In this document: piece after piece, positions 25,685-34,879 of the stretch
How positions within the stretch are numbered: position 1 is the stretch's first letter
How the letters are laid out: the number at the start of each line of letters is the position of its first letter
DNA from: Pokkaliibacter sp046614695
Lineage (GTDB): Bacteria; Pseudomonadota; Gammaproteobacteria; Pseudomonadales; Balneatricaceae
Length of the DNA: 64,000 bases
Direction of reading: 5' to 3'
Assembly: GCF_046614695.1 (NCBI RefSeq)
Contig: NZ_JBKKHQ010000019.1
Location: 62,001-126,000 of the forward strand
The notes under the pieces: model-generated
What the model was told of the DNA's origin: nothing
The model's database searches: none
What the model saw: only the letters and a program-made list of their open reading frames with translations
Position numbers and translations under genes: made by a program

Positions 25685-27092
25685 GCAACCTATGCTGCGC
25701 TGGCGGCCACTGTCTGCGGCCATCGCATTGACTCTGACGATGACACTGGGCGGCTGTGCCTCCCTGACGCAAACCACCTATGAGCGCCCGGTGCTGGATA
25801 TTCCTGCCAGCTGGCACCAGCCCACCACGGGCGAACAGGTGCTGGCGACGGATCACTGGTGGGAAGTCTTTCATGACCCGGTGCTGAATCAATTGATTGA
25901 CCGCGCACTGGCCACCAATAACGACCTGGCGGCGGCGACCCTGAAAGTTCAGGCGGCGCGGCTGCAGGCCGGGCTTACGGCCACCAACCTCACGCCGGAT
26001 GTGTCGGTTTCGGCCAGCAGCTCGCAGCAGCGAGATCTGGAAAATGGTGGCAAGTCCGACTCCAGCGGCCTGTCAGGCAACCTGAGTTACGAGCTGGATT
26101 TGTGGGGCCGACTGGCCAGCGCTCGTGATGCTGATACCTGGGAAGCGCGTGCGACCGAGCAGGACAAAGCCGAAACCGCGCTGACACTGGTGGGCACGGT
26201 GGCGAACTTGTACTGGCAGATTGCCTACCTGAACCAGTCCATTGCCACCTCGCAGGCCAGTATCGAATACAACCAGAAAACCCTGGAGTTGGTGCGGGTG
26301 CAGTATCGCGCCGGTGCGGTCACCAATCTGGAGCTGCTGCAGGCTGAGCAGAATGTGGAATCGCAAAAGGCGGATCTGGCCGACCTTGAGCAGCAGAAAG
26401 TCGAAGCGCAAAACGCGCTGGCTATCCTGTTTAACCAGTCGCCTGATCACAGCGTGCCTGATCCTCAAAACCTGCCAACGCTGGCCATGCCAGAGCTGAA
26501 TGCGGCGATTCCTGCTTCGGTACTGGCCAATCGGCCGGATATTCAGGCATCAGAAATGCGCCTTCGCAGCCTGCTGGCGGATGCGGATTCCACCCGCGCC
26601 AGCTATTACCCAACCCTGAGCCTGACATCCTCAATTGGTACATCCAGTGCGCAGCTACTCAGCCTGCTGCAAAATCCCGTAGCAACGCTGGGTGCCGGGC
26701 TGACGTTGCCCTTTATTGAGTTCAATCAGGCCAGGCTGAATACGGCGATTGCCAAAAACGCCTATGAGCAGGCGGTGGTTAACTTCCGTCAAAGCCTCTA
26801 TACCGCGTTTCAGGATGTGGAAAATGCGCTCTCCGCGCGGACGCAGTATCAGAAACAGGAAGCGGCGCTTTCTCGTTCCTATACGCTGGCGAAGCAGGCC
26901 GAGGCCGTGGCTGAATCCCGCTACCGTGCTGGCGCCACCGGCGTGCAGGACTGGCTGGATCAGCAAAACACCCGTCGCAGCGCTGAGCTTGCACTGGCTC
27001 AAAACCGCTATAACCAGCTCACCAATATGATGACGCTCTATCAAGCTCTCGGCGGCGCGCCTTCATTACCCGAGACACCAAGCGCGCAGTAA
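25677..27092 (+). CDS. Outer-membrane efflux lipoprotein (NodT/CusC type)
   Basis: A 471-residue TolC-superfamily channel. It has a lipoprotein signal with lipobox LGGC (Cys27) and two repeats of the outer-membrane efflux domain with YELDLWGR and the RPDIQASEMRLRSLLADA stretch typical of the NodT family. The GTG start overlaps macB; an in-frame ATG five codons later is an alternative. Having its own channel makes this a complete tripartite MacAB-type pump, unlike E. coli, which borrows TolC. A terminator follows 20 bases after the stop. Confidence 0.93.
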   Translation: MNKQPMLRWRPLSAAIALTLTMTLGGCASLTQTTYERPVLDIPASWHQPTTGEQVLATDHWWEVFHDPVLNQLIDRALATNNDLAAATLKVQAARLQAGLTATNLTPDVSVSASSSQQRDLENGGKSDSSGLSGNLSYELDLWGRLASARDADTWEARATEQDKAETALTLVGTVANLYWQIAYLNQSIATSQASIEYNQKTLELVRVQYRAGAVTNLELLQAEQNVESQKADLADLEQQKVEAQNALAILFNQSPDHSVPDPQNLPTLAMPELNAAIPASVLANRPDIQASEMRLRSLLADADSTRASYYPTLSLTSSIGTSSAQLLSLLQNPVATLGAGLTLPFIEFNQARLNTAIAKNAYEQAVVNFRQSLYTAFQDVENALSARTQYQKQEAALSRSYTLAKQAEAVAESRYRAGATGVQDWLDQQNTRRSAELALAQNRYNQLTNMMTLYQALGGAPSLPETPSAQ

Positions 27093-27111
27093 CACCGATA
27101 GCTGTTATGAC

Positions 27112-27146
27112 AAAGCCCTGCAGGAATTAATCCGCAGGGCTTTTTT
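27112..27146 (+). terminator. Rho-independent terminator after efflux operon
   Basis: AAAGCCCTGC pairs with GCAGGGCTTT around a 12-base loop, and T residues follow. Confidence 0.87.
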
Positions 27147-27376
27147 GTTGGTGAATGTATAGGTAATATCCTTATCTGCAATATTTTGTTACATCCCTGT
27201 GTGTGATGCTTGTTTGTTCCCTTTATAAAAAATATGAAAAGTATTTCATTTACAGTGAGAGGGCCCTCTCTGTTTTAGCTTTTCAAGGTTAATTGCCAAT
27301 TGCCTATATTGATGTTTTATAGTTATTTTTTCAAAGAATTAAGCCTTCAAAGACTTATTTATTGAGTGTTGTCCGG

Positions 27377-28267
27377 ATGAAAGAATATCGATTTTCGCGG
27401 CCTTGGCCAAAGGTTTATATGAAAAGGTCAATGCTTAGCTTTGCTATAGCTTTTGTGAGTTTGATTTTTATTTTTTATCTATCAGGCGGTGCGTTATTTG
27501 ATGTCGATAAGTTTTTAGATAGATATTTATATCTGGGTATTTTATTCGTTCTTGCTGTATTTTGTGGTTTTATTTATCTTGGTGAATCTTTTTTTTGTAG
27601 AAATAAAGAGCTGGGTGTTGATGAAGACGGCTTATGGTATCTATCCATAGGTAAAGAGTCAGGTTTGCTGCGTTGGGATGATGTTTTTAATATATCTAAA
27701 ATGAGTGGCTTTTGTGATTTTTTATTAGTGAATAAAAGTTCTGAAAGAAAAGTTTATATTGCTAAAGAACTTTTAGAGTATAAACTGCTCAGAGAAAAAG
27801 CACTTAATAAACTTGCCAGTAATTATAGAAACAATGACATTTGGCGGCGTGGTTCATCCCCAGCCTATTGGATATTATGGTTCCTGGAACTGATTGCATT
27901 CTCTTTTTGTTCTTGGATCATATATGTCATTGTTTTTTTGTTTTTTGATAGAGTGCTTGGTTGGTATTGTCCAGAAATCGATATATCAATCTTGTTTTTT
28001 TTGGTTGCTTTATACAAGTTCGCTTTTGAAGAAACTAAAGTAGTGAGAAAAGAGAGTGCGTTAATAGTTTATTATCCTTTCTTCAAGAGGACGTTGGCTT
28101 TAGCGCCTGGTTTTTCTATTGATGTTGATATGCCCACCAAGGGGAAGCTAGTTTTTTTGAAGGTTGATGTGATAGGGCATAACAAGAAAATCAGAAAGCA
28201 TAAGTTTAAGCGATACGAAGCTGACTACTACCTTTTTTACGCATTTCTTAAAAATGCTCAAGAGTAA
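27377..28267 (+). CDS. Membrane protein with PH-like segment, unrecognised
   Basis: A 296-residue AT-rich gene. Two membrane helices near the N-terminus (about residues 19-40 and 52-70), a soluble stretch resembling a bacterial PH-like domain (LGVDEDGLWYLSIG, then LLRWDDVFNIS), then two more helices around 165-215 and a basic C-terminal domain. The ATG at 27377 is preferred over a TTG at 27362. The next gene starts three bases after the stop. Membrane proteins with PH-like domains recur as immunity proteins in polymorphic-toxin loci, but that role here is inference. Composition differs sharply from the flanking genes. Confidence 0.72.
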   Translation: MKEYRFSRPWPKVYMKRSMLSFAIAFVSLIFIFYLSGGALFDVDKFLDRYLYLGILFVLAVFCGFIYLGESFFCRNKELGVDEDGLWYLSIGKESGLLRWDDVFNISKMSGFCDFLLVNKSSERKVYIAKELLEYKLLREKALNKLASNYRNNDIWRRGSSPAYWILWFLELIAFSFCSWIIYVIVFLFFDRVLGWYCPEIDISILFFLVALYKFAFEETKVVRKESALIVYYPFFKRTLALAPGFSIDVDMPTKGKLVFLKVDVIGHNKKIRKHKFKRYEADYYLFYAFLKNAQE

Positions 28268-28270
28268 TTA

Positions 28271-29005
28271 ATGATGGCGTTGATCTTCAGAGTGCTTTTG
28301 AGCATTGCTCTTTTTCTTCAAAGTGCATGCGTTTTCGCTGGAGTGGATTTTACCCCGTTGACTCAGAGTACTGACAGTTATGAATACTGCCATAAAAGCC
28401 AGTGCTTTGACTTATCAGATGCCGATATCTATTCAGAAGAGGGAGCAGCTGCTGCTATAGGAGATATTGATGGTGATGGGCAACAAGAAATCGCTGTGAT
28501 TTATAATACTGTCGTCAATGAATGTGCTCAGTTTTATCATAGTGTTGACCACCGTATTCAGCCATTTTTATTTAATGGAGAGGTGCTAATACTCTGTGAC
28601 TACGATGAAATCAAACAGGGTGTTTTTGTAAGTAATTTCAGAGATGGGCCGGGTACTTTTCAAGCTGTTTATGATCTTAATAGACATAAGGTGATCATCT
28701 ACTCCCATAACGATATCGGGCTTGCTAATGAAGCCAGACTTTATAGCTTCGGAAGACCTGTTGAGGAGACTGGCGATCGGGAGGTCTATGGAAAGGTATC
28801 TTCAGGACAAACTCATTTTTTTGATAGTCAAGGTAAGCAGAAAAAGGCTTATCTCGTAAAAGGGGATACGTTGATTATTCATTCCTTGGATAGAATTAAC
28901 TCTCAGTGGTATTTCGCCGTCTCTTTTATTACAAAGAATGGAAAAACAGTTAAGGGTTACGTTAATTTTGACAAGGTGATCATTAAAGAATTATCGGGTT
29001 TATAG
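28271..29005 (+). CDS. Exported protein with Asp-rich (FG-GAP-like) loop, unrecognised
   Basis: A 244-residue protein with a clear Sec signal peptide (hydrophobic residues 5-20, likely cleavage after VFA). The mature part contains IGDIDGDGQQEIAV, a calcium-loop or FG-GAP-like motif, and a C-terminal beta-rich segment (KKAYLVKGDTLIIHSLDRINSQWYF pattern) resembling an SH3-like repeat. Two cysteine pairs could form disulfides in the periplasm. The layout is reminiscent of XAC2610-type periplasmic inhibitor/immunity proteins, but I cannot confirm homology. It is co-transcribed with the PH-like membrane gene. Confidence 0.7.
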   Translation: MMALIFRVLLSIALFLQSACVFAGVDFTPLTQSTDSYEYCHKSQCFDLSDADIYSEEGAAAAIGDIDGDGQQEIAVIYNTVVNECAQFYHSVDHRIQPFLFNGEVLILCDYDEIKQGVFVSNFRDGPGTFQAVYDLNRHKVIIYSHNDIGLANEARLYSFGRPVEETGDREVYGKVSSGQTHFFDSQGKQKKAYLVKGDTLIIHSLDRINSQWYFAVSFITKNGKTVKGYVNFDKVIIKELSGL

Positions 29006-29177
29006 TACTAACGTAAAAAATAGTGAGATAAAGACCGGATATGTTAATCATCACGTGATTATTTTTTGATCACTCATGCCGAAACAAGCGCAACCTTCTG
29101 CAACTCCCGCAATTTTCTACAAGTCCGGTCTCTGTCATCAGGCTAAGCTCTGTCCATCATTTGTTGGAGTTAGCCTG

Positions 29178-29573
29178 ATGAGTACTGTAACGACCCCTCT
29201 TTCTACTAATGAAAAGATCAATCTGGCGGAGAAGCTGGCTTGTTTCGATAGCCTGTGGACGCCGCATATCGTGGGCACCAGTAATGGCCAGCTGATCAAG
29301 ATCGCCAAAGGGGAGGGCGAGCTGGTGTGGCATGCTCATGAAAATGAGGATGAACTGTTTATGGTTATTTCCGGCCAATTGACGCTGCAGTTTCGCGATA
29401 AAGACGTGGTGCTGAACCCCGGTGAGATGTACATCGTCCCTAAAGGGGTGGAGCATTGTCCAAAAGCGATTCCGGGCACGGCGATTATGCTGATTGAGCC
29501 TGCCTCAACCGCGCACACCGGCACGACCGAGTCTGATCAGACGGTCAGCTATGAGAATCAGCGCTGGATTTAA
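29178..29573 (+). CDS. Single-domain cupin protein
   Basis: A 131-residue cupin. Motif 1 is WHAHENEDELFMVISGQ (two His and Glu metal ligands) and motif 2 is NPGEMYIVPKGVEHCPKA. It probably binds a divalent metal and may act as a small dioxygenase, isomerase or sensor. The frame is open to 29076, but the ATG at 29178 has GGAG eight bases upstream and removes a 34-residue segment with no cupin character. It is monocistronic; no neighbour indicates a pathway. Confidence 0.87.
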   Translation: MSTVTTPLSTNEKINLAEKLACFDSLWTPHIVGTSNGQLIKIAKGEGELVWHAHENEDELFMVISGQLTLQFRDKDVVLNPGEMYIVPKGVEHCPKAIPGTAIMLIEPASTAHTGTTESDQTVSYENQRWI

Positions 29574-30225
29574 CCACGAGCTTATCTGCTGTCCTGAGCA
29601 TTCTTCCGAAGTGTTTCTACTGAGGCACCTCGGTTGCTTTTTACCCCCGACAGGAATCCTGTCAGGGGTTCATCGCTGTATCTACAAGCCCCTTACAGAT
29701 CCTTCTGGCTCAAAGTAGTGGCGTGAAAACCACCTCGTCACTGTGGCGGCTCTAATGACGCTTTTTTCTCATTGGTTTCGTGCTCTGGTTTTGTTGCCAG
29801 GCTTATCGCTCCCGGTGCCAACCAGGCACGCTGACTCTCCGCACGTCTCATAAAAACCGGGTTTTCTCGTGTTTATAAGAAAAACCTAATAAATTCAGAT
29901 GTTTGGATTTTGAACAGCCAATCAGCAAAAAACGCTGGCTCAGGAAAAGCCTTAATATGAAGCCCTGGCGCTTACTTGAATGCCTGATGAAGAAACCTCG
30001 TCATTCCGGACTAAAAAACGTTCTCGGGTTTGCAGATTCCTATCGTATTCGAAGAGTCTGCCGCAGCCGCTTCCCCTACCATGGTTATCACTGAAGAAGT
30101 GAAATGACAGTCGTTTTAAACCAGTTGCTCTTTTTTTAGGTGGTTGGCAGCAGGCGGGCTTAAGCACTTCCCGGCAGAGGCAAAAAGCCTTTGTGGATTC
30201 AGGGACATGCATCAAAGGAGCGGTT
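29574..30225. other. 650-base intergenic region
   Basis: No convincing gene. A hairpin with 10 bp of stem (CCCC-GACAGG/CCTGTC-A-GGGG, 29645-29668) lies downstream of the cupin but lacks a T-run. A short open frame at 29903-30094 has no ribosome site and an unlikely composition. I looked for the missing N-terminal half of the downstream cyclase-like protein here and did not see it. Promoters for 30226 should lie near the 3' end. Confidence 0.5.
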
Positions 30226-31098
30226 ATGGAGCAACAACCTGCCATGATAGATCCGAAAAGTCAGGAGCGTCTTTTCTCCACCTTCGGGTTTGGCAAGTCC
30301 GAATTCCTCGCACGGCTGTCGCGATTTTTTGAAGGCTGGGGCCTGAAAGGCATCAAGAGTATTCCTGCGGGCGTCTATGCCGAGGATATGAGTGGCAAGA
30401 CGGGCACTCGTAATCCACGCCGGTCCACTACTGCGCTTAACCCACGCCATATGACCGATATGCTTCCTTTACCTGAAACGGTGATTGATGAGGTCGATAT
30501 GCTTCGCGCCATCAACCGTCAGGACAAGCTTCTCGGTCTGGCGGAGGCGGTGAAGGTGGCTGCCACTTTTGATGCGGATCTCTTTACTTATATCGAAGAC
30601 CATGTGGAGCCACTGCGCCGCTTCGATGATCGCGAAACCCATTATGTGACCCGCCGCTGTACAGAGCTTTATATCCGCCATATTAACGACAAGTCTGACC
30701 CGCTGGATTACGGCCATTGGGGTGCCAAGCGGATAGAGGAAATGTCTCAGCATCGCGTCGCCCATGCAGAAGCGGTCGCGATGGGAATGATGCTGGATGC
30801 GATCTACGCCAATAAAGTGCATCTGCTGGCAACGGAAGACTGCGAGCGTCTTCGTCATCTGCTGCGTGAGCTGGGCTTTGATCTTTACTGCCCCGAACTG
30901 ACCCTGACCGATACTGACGGCCATAAGCTGATGTTGGAAGGGCTGAATGAAGTCAGCCTGCAGTACCGTGGGGACAAGGCGGTGCCCCTGCTGCGCCGCA
31001 TTGGTGCCATGGTGTACTGCTATCCGGTGGATACCGTGGTGATGTCACAGGCGCTTAGCCAGATGAACCGCGTACCGGCACTTCCCATGACACTCTGA
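30226..31098 (+). CDS. Half-length sugar-phosphate-cyclase (EboD/DHQ-synthase) homologue, probably inactive
   Basis: A 290-residue protein whose residues 100-230 match the C-terminal metal-binding domain of the dehydroquinate-synthase superfamily, nearest by eye to EboD-like cyclases. It has GLAEAVK (Glu108, Lys110), PLDYGHWGAKRIE and HAEAVAMGMMLDAIYA. The N-terminal NAD-binding Rossmann half is absent, replaced by about 80 unrelated residues. The second histidine of the GH-W-x-x-H motif is Lys168, so a metal ligand is lost. A strong AAAGGAG site directly precedes the ATG, so it is expressed as a stand-alone protein. It may be a repurposed pseudoenzyme. A frame open to 30193 is not preferred. 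Confidence 0.78.
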   Translation: MEQQPAMIDPKSQERLFSTFGFGKSEFLARLSRFFEGWGLKGIKSIPAGVYAEDMSGKTGTRNPRRSTTALNPRHMTDMLPLPETVIDEVDMLRAINRQDKLLGLAEAVKVAATFDADLFTYIEDHVEPLRRFDDRETHYVTRRCTELYIRHINDKSDPLDYGHWGAKRIEEMSQHRVAHAEAVAMGMMLDAIYANKVHLLATEDCERLRHLLRELGFDLYCPELTLTDTDGHKLMLEGLNEVSLQYRGDKAVPLLRRIGAMVYCYPVDTVVMSQALSQMNRVPALPMTL

Positions 31099-31161
31099 GT
31101 GCTGTGTTTAGCCTGTAGTGGCGAACCCGCTGTCTGTTTCTCCTGCGTGCAAGCCCTCGAA

Positions 31162-31193
31162 AAAAGCCCCGGTGATGTGCCGGGGCTTTTGCT
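31162..31193. terminator. Bidirectional terminator
   Basis: AAAAGCCCCGG pairs with CCGGGGCTTTT around a seven-base loop, between two convergent genes. Confidence 0.9.
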
Positions 31194-31225
31194 TTCCATT
31201 CCGTTGAAGAGTCACCCTGTGCGGG

Positions 31226-32851
31226 CTACTTTGCCCTGGTCTCTTTCTGCGTAGTGCCTTTCGCAGGTGAAGACGCCTGTCGCAGCAGGAATGAGAAATC
31301 CGAGGCCAGTGTATCGCTGCCTGCAATGGTGGCTTTCTGATGGCAGCTATTGCAGCTGTCTTCCTGCGCGTAGGTTTCAAGGGTCGTATTGGCGACTGGA
31401 ATGCTGTTGGTGGATTCAAAGCTGCCGTAGGCCAGCGGTATCGTTGCGCCACTACCAGGTGCATGAGCTGGCAGGTTGGGGCTGCCATCCCAGAGGACAT
31501 TCACCAACTGGTAATACTGGAACACGGACTGGTTAGCCGTTGCACTGCCTATCCACTGCTGTACCGCAGTATTGAGGTCGTTAATGGAAGGCGCAATCGG
31601 GTTAACCCGCGTTACCTGTACCTTCGCATTGAGCGGATACAGCGCCTTGCACTTACCGTCCTGGCAATCTATACGTGCCTGATTCGGCGTGCAGTCTTCA
31701 CCCGTCTTGGCGCAGTCAGGGTTATTAAAGCTGAAGCCCTGAGGGGATGTGCCCGTATTGTCAGCCGTAGTCGTGGTGGCAGCAGCGCTGTCCGGAACGT
31801 TATCCACCTGCTCAAATGTCGCCCAGACAAAGTCCGGGAAACGCTCGGTTTTATGGATGATATGAAGCCCAACCAGACCGACGACCTGTTCGGTGCAATG
31901 GTCGGTAATCGGGTTATAGACCCAGGCGGAGCTGGTGACGTAGCGGTGATAAAGCCCGGTATTGCCGGTCAGAATCCGCCAGGCTGCTTTCAGCTCAAAG
32001 GAGCCCAATTCATCCTGATGCTGAGGTGTGCTCGGTGGGTTTCTGAGGTTCAGCGCTTTGCCCGTGGGCAGGTTGATTCCCGCTGGATATTGCCTGGCAT
32101 CGGTCGCGACGACTTTCTGCTGATCTGCATCGTAGAGTTTGTGTTTTTTGATGTAGTCGAACTCGGCCTTGCCCACTTTCTGTTCGAAGTACACCAGATT
32201 ACCGGCCTGATCCGTCAGCCAGCCGCCGGTGGCTTCCATGATCTTGTCACCCAGGTCGGTCGTGAAGCTTTCAGGGGTGGAGTGGTTCTTTTGGTGGTGC
32301 CCGCTCTTACTGATGGCGCTTAATACCCGTGGGACCAAAACTGTGCCGCTACTTGGGCAACTCGCCGGTTTGGGCGTGGTCACTCCCCAGTCCTCTGGCT
32401 CTTTGGCATCCGGCAGGAAGATGGTGGAGGCACTTTTATAGGAACCCCACACACTCGCAGTATTCAGCGGTTTGGATGGGTCGGCAGGAACGCCCCACTG
32501 GCTAAAGGTGGCTTTGCGATCAGGCTCACCGGCCAGATCTTTTTTGGCAGGCCAGGCAGGGTCAACCGGCCAGTTCATGCCAATAAACATCTGCCAGGCA
32601 TAGCAGTTCACATCGGCCTGCGTGGAGAGGTAGGGCGTATCACTGGTGATAAACAACCCGCTATCCGGATCAGTGACCAGCTGAGCCACGCAGCTGTTTG
32701 TGGATGTCGGGGCGGCATTGGTGGTTGCTGCTTGGGCATTGGCGCTAAATACCCATACCGAGGTGCTCATCAGCACGCTGCAGGCGAGGGTGAGCCAGCG
32801 TGCAGGCGAGGTGATGGCGCAATGGCGCGAAGAGTTAAGACGTTCGATCAT
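31226..32851 (-). CDS. Exported mono-haem cytochrome-c-like protein
   Basis: A 541-residue exported protein. A signal peptide (hydrophobic core about residues 17-38, cleavage near ANAQA) precedes a large domain without recognised family. Near the C-terminus, CNSCH at 500-504 is a class c haem attachment site. No Met lies downstream to act as the usual sixth ligand. The protein is much longer than a simple cytochrome c, so haem is probably one centre of a larger periplasmic redox protein. It is followed on the same strand, 93 bases upstream in transcription order, by the 579-residue unknown at 32945-34684, and the two likely form one system. Confidence 0.8.
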   Translation of the reverse strand: MIERLNSSRHCAITSPARWLTLACSVLMSTSVWVFSANAQAATTNAAPTSTNSCVAQLVTDPDSGLFITSDTPYLSTQADVNCYAWQMFIGMNWPVDPAWPAKKDLAGEPDRKATFSQWGVPADPSKPLNTASVWGSYKSASTIFLPDAKEPEDWGVTTPKPASCPSSGTVLVPRVLSAISKSGHHQKNHSTPESFTTDLGDKIMEATGGWLTDQAGNLVYFEQKVGKAEFDYIKKHKLYDADQQKVVATDARQYPAGINLPTGKALNLRNPPSTPQHQDELGSFELKAAWRILTGNTGLYHRYVTSSAWVYNPITDHCTEQVVGLVGLHIIHKTERFPDFVWATFEQVDNVPDSAAATTTTADNTGTSPQGFSFNNPDCAKTGEDCTPNQARIDCQDGKCKALYPLNAKVQVTRVNPIAPSINDLNTAVQQWIGSATANQSVFQYYQLVNVLWDGSPNLPAHAPGSGATIPLAYGSFESTNSIPVANTTLETYAQEDSCNSCHQKATIAGSDTLASDFSFLLRQASSPAKGTTQKETRAK

Positions 32852-32944
32852 GCTAATCCCTTATCAATACGGCGATGGACAGGCCGGTGTTGTGGCTGCC
32901 CATCTCACTTAGATGGAGTTATGCGTCTGTCTTTCAGGTCGTCA

Positions 32945-34684
32945 TTAGCTGCTGAGGATGCGTGCCATGCCCTGTGCCCAGGGATGGTCTTCAGCACTTG
33001 GGCTGGTGCCTTCGTCCGGGTTCAGAACACGCAGGCTGACCCAGCCGGGCGTCGCGTTTTCCTTAATGCTGATCGTCAGGGTGAACTGCTCGGTAGGGCG
33101 ACGATCGAGCTGATCCGGCGCCTGCGGGCAATCAAACTCAATGGCTGAAACACTGACGCTGATGTCCGGGTTATCAAACTCGATACGGGCATTAGCGGGT
33201 GTGGTATCACGGTTGGCGCACTGGGTGGTGAGAATAAAGGTGTAGCTGCTGCCCGCCATCAGGCGAGTGGGAAGGTCGCTGGCAGAATTGCCGTTAAACA
33301 GGGCTTCGCTCATCAGCTGTACCGGCCAGGGTTGCGGGTCCTTGATGCGGTCCTGAACGCGATCAAGGATCACCGGGTCGTAGTTGTCCTCGGCGCGGGC
33401 GGTCGCAGAAAGTGCAACACGCAACTGCTGGGCGACCTGGCCTGCGTATTTCACCGGCACCCCGTTAATGGTGATGTCTTCAATGGTGAAGCCTGCACTT
33501 TGTGGAATAGCAAAACGTGCCTGCAGAATCTGGTCTGAGCCATCAGGCCCTGTACCTGCGCTACCCCGGCAAACTTCCCAGTATTGGCTCAAATCCTGCC
33601 CTTGCGGGCCTTTCCAGCTATCAAAGCTTTCTGGTTGCTGAATATAAAGCCCCACGGGATCGGTCAGGCAGATCGGGCCTTTCATCGCGGCCATATTGGC
33701 GTTGTAACCAATGGTGGGGTCGGAGTTGCGTGCCACCATTCCGTACTCTGCTGCGCACAGCAGGGCCTGCGCTGAGATGCAGTATTTTTCGTCACGTTGC
33801 ATGGAGGCCGCGGCAGCGAGGTAAATCTCGGCGCTTAGGGTGTTCGGACCGGAAGTCAGGTGCATGGCTCCGCCGAATTTTCCGGCGACACGCTGGGTGC
33901 CACGATTCCATAGATTGGTGGTGTCGTAAGCCGGCTTGCCGGTGGTGGGGTCGGTAACGGTATTGCCGTCGCTGTCCTTCAGGTACAGGTCTTCCAGCTT
34001 TGCCGCTTTGTCGATGTAGGCCTGGTACAGCCGGAGCACGATATTCGGGTCAAAATCCCAGAGCGCCAGATAGTAGGCAGGGTTTTCACAGGTGAAGGTG
34101 ATGGCCTGCATTTTTCCCTGTTGACCAGCGACACCGCTGTCGTTGTGTTCGATGGACCATTCGCAATACTCATCCAGCCAGCCACGTGGACCAAGAGGTT
34201 CGTAATCCACATAGGGGCCAGTCCAGTCGATATGGCAGCACTGATTGCGGGGGATCTGCAGCAGCGTGGAGGACTCACTCGCAGGGTCTGCCTGATAAAG
34301 CGCAAACGTGGTGCCATCCAGCGTGATCTGGCCATGATCTGCCAGGTAATAGAGCTCTTCTTCGGTGAGCTTGCGTTTCAGTTGCGGGTTATACTGGGCG
34401 CCGTCATGGGAGAAAAACGTCACCATTCGCTGCGGATAGGGCACCCAGGGCACGATAGCGTTAACATCACCGTAGGGGGTTTCCAGCGGGTTGTAATAAT
34501 TATCCCGTGGGGCGTCGTTCAGATTGGACCAGGGGTTGCCGACGCGGGCGATGGTACTCCAGCCTTCGACGTAGGTACTCCACTCGGCAGTGAAGGCGGG
34601 GAGTTTTTGGGGGATACCGAGTAATTCAAAGTCTTTCTTACCCTGATGAGCAGGGGTGCTGTAATAGGGGATTTTCTCTCCCAT
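32945..34684 (-). CDS. Large unrecognised protein paired with the cytochrome
   Basis: A 579-residue protein without signal peptide or membrane segment. I do not recognise the family. It is rich in Trp, Tyr, Asn and Pro and has several cysteines, including an adjacent pair in NQCCHIDW, and motifs such as AMHLTSGPNTLSAEIYLAAAAS. The C-terminal 130 residues look like a beta-sandwich. The ATG at 34684 is chosen for its AGAGGAAAG site; the frame runs open to 34717. It is the first gene of an operon with the exported cytochrome and is divergent from an Lrp/AsnC regulator. An oxidoreductase or metalloprotein role is inferred from the haem partner only. Confidence 0.78.
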   Translation of the reverse strand: MGEKIPYYSTPAHQGKKDFELLGIPQKLPAFTAEWSTYVEGWSTIARVGNPWSNLNDAPRDNYYNPLETPYGDVNAIVPWVPYPQRMVTFFSHDGAQYNPQLKRKLTEEELYYLADHGQITLDGTTFALYQADPASESSTLLQIPRNQCCHIDWTGPYVDYEPLGPRGWLDEYCEWSIEHNDSGVAGQQGKMQAITFTCENPAYYLALWDFDPNIVLRLYQAYIDKAAKLEDLYLKDSDGNTVTDPTTGKPAYDTTNLWNRGTQRVAGKFGGAMHLTSGPNTLSAEIYLAAAASMQRDEKYCISAQALLCAAEYGMVARNSDPTIGYNANMAAMKGPICLTDPVGLYIQQPESFDSWKGPQGQDLSQYWEVCRGSAGTGPDGSDQILQARFAIPQSAGFTIEDITINGVPVKYAGQVAQQLRVALSATARAEDNYDPVILDRVQDRIKDPQPWPVQLMSEALFNGNSASDLPTRLMAGSSYTFILTTQCANRDTTPANARIEFDNPDISVSVSAIEFDCPQAPDQLDRRPTEQFTLTISIKENATPGWVSLRVLNPDEGTSPSAEDHPWAQGMARILSS

Positions 34685-34879
34685 AGCGACTTTCCTCTGT
34701 CCGTTGGATGCAAGCATCCGTGCGAATGATCAGTGTGTTTAGATAGAGCGTTACCTGATATTTCAGTTTTTACGAAAGGTGGCGTGTTAATTTCACTCTA
34801 AAATAGTGCTTTACAGTGCTGCACGTTATGTTGCAAATTTAGGGGGAATTTGACGTTATTTTTGCATCCGGGGCATGGA

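Noticed and set aside
29903..30094. Short open frame of 63 codons in the 29574-30225 gap
   Set aside because: No ribosome-binding site, Arg/Lys-rich composition unlike real genes here, and no sign it is the missing N-terminal half of the cyclase-like protein.
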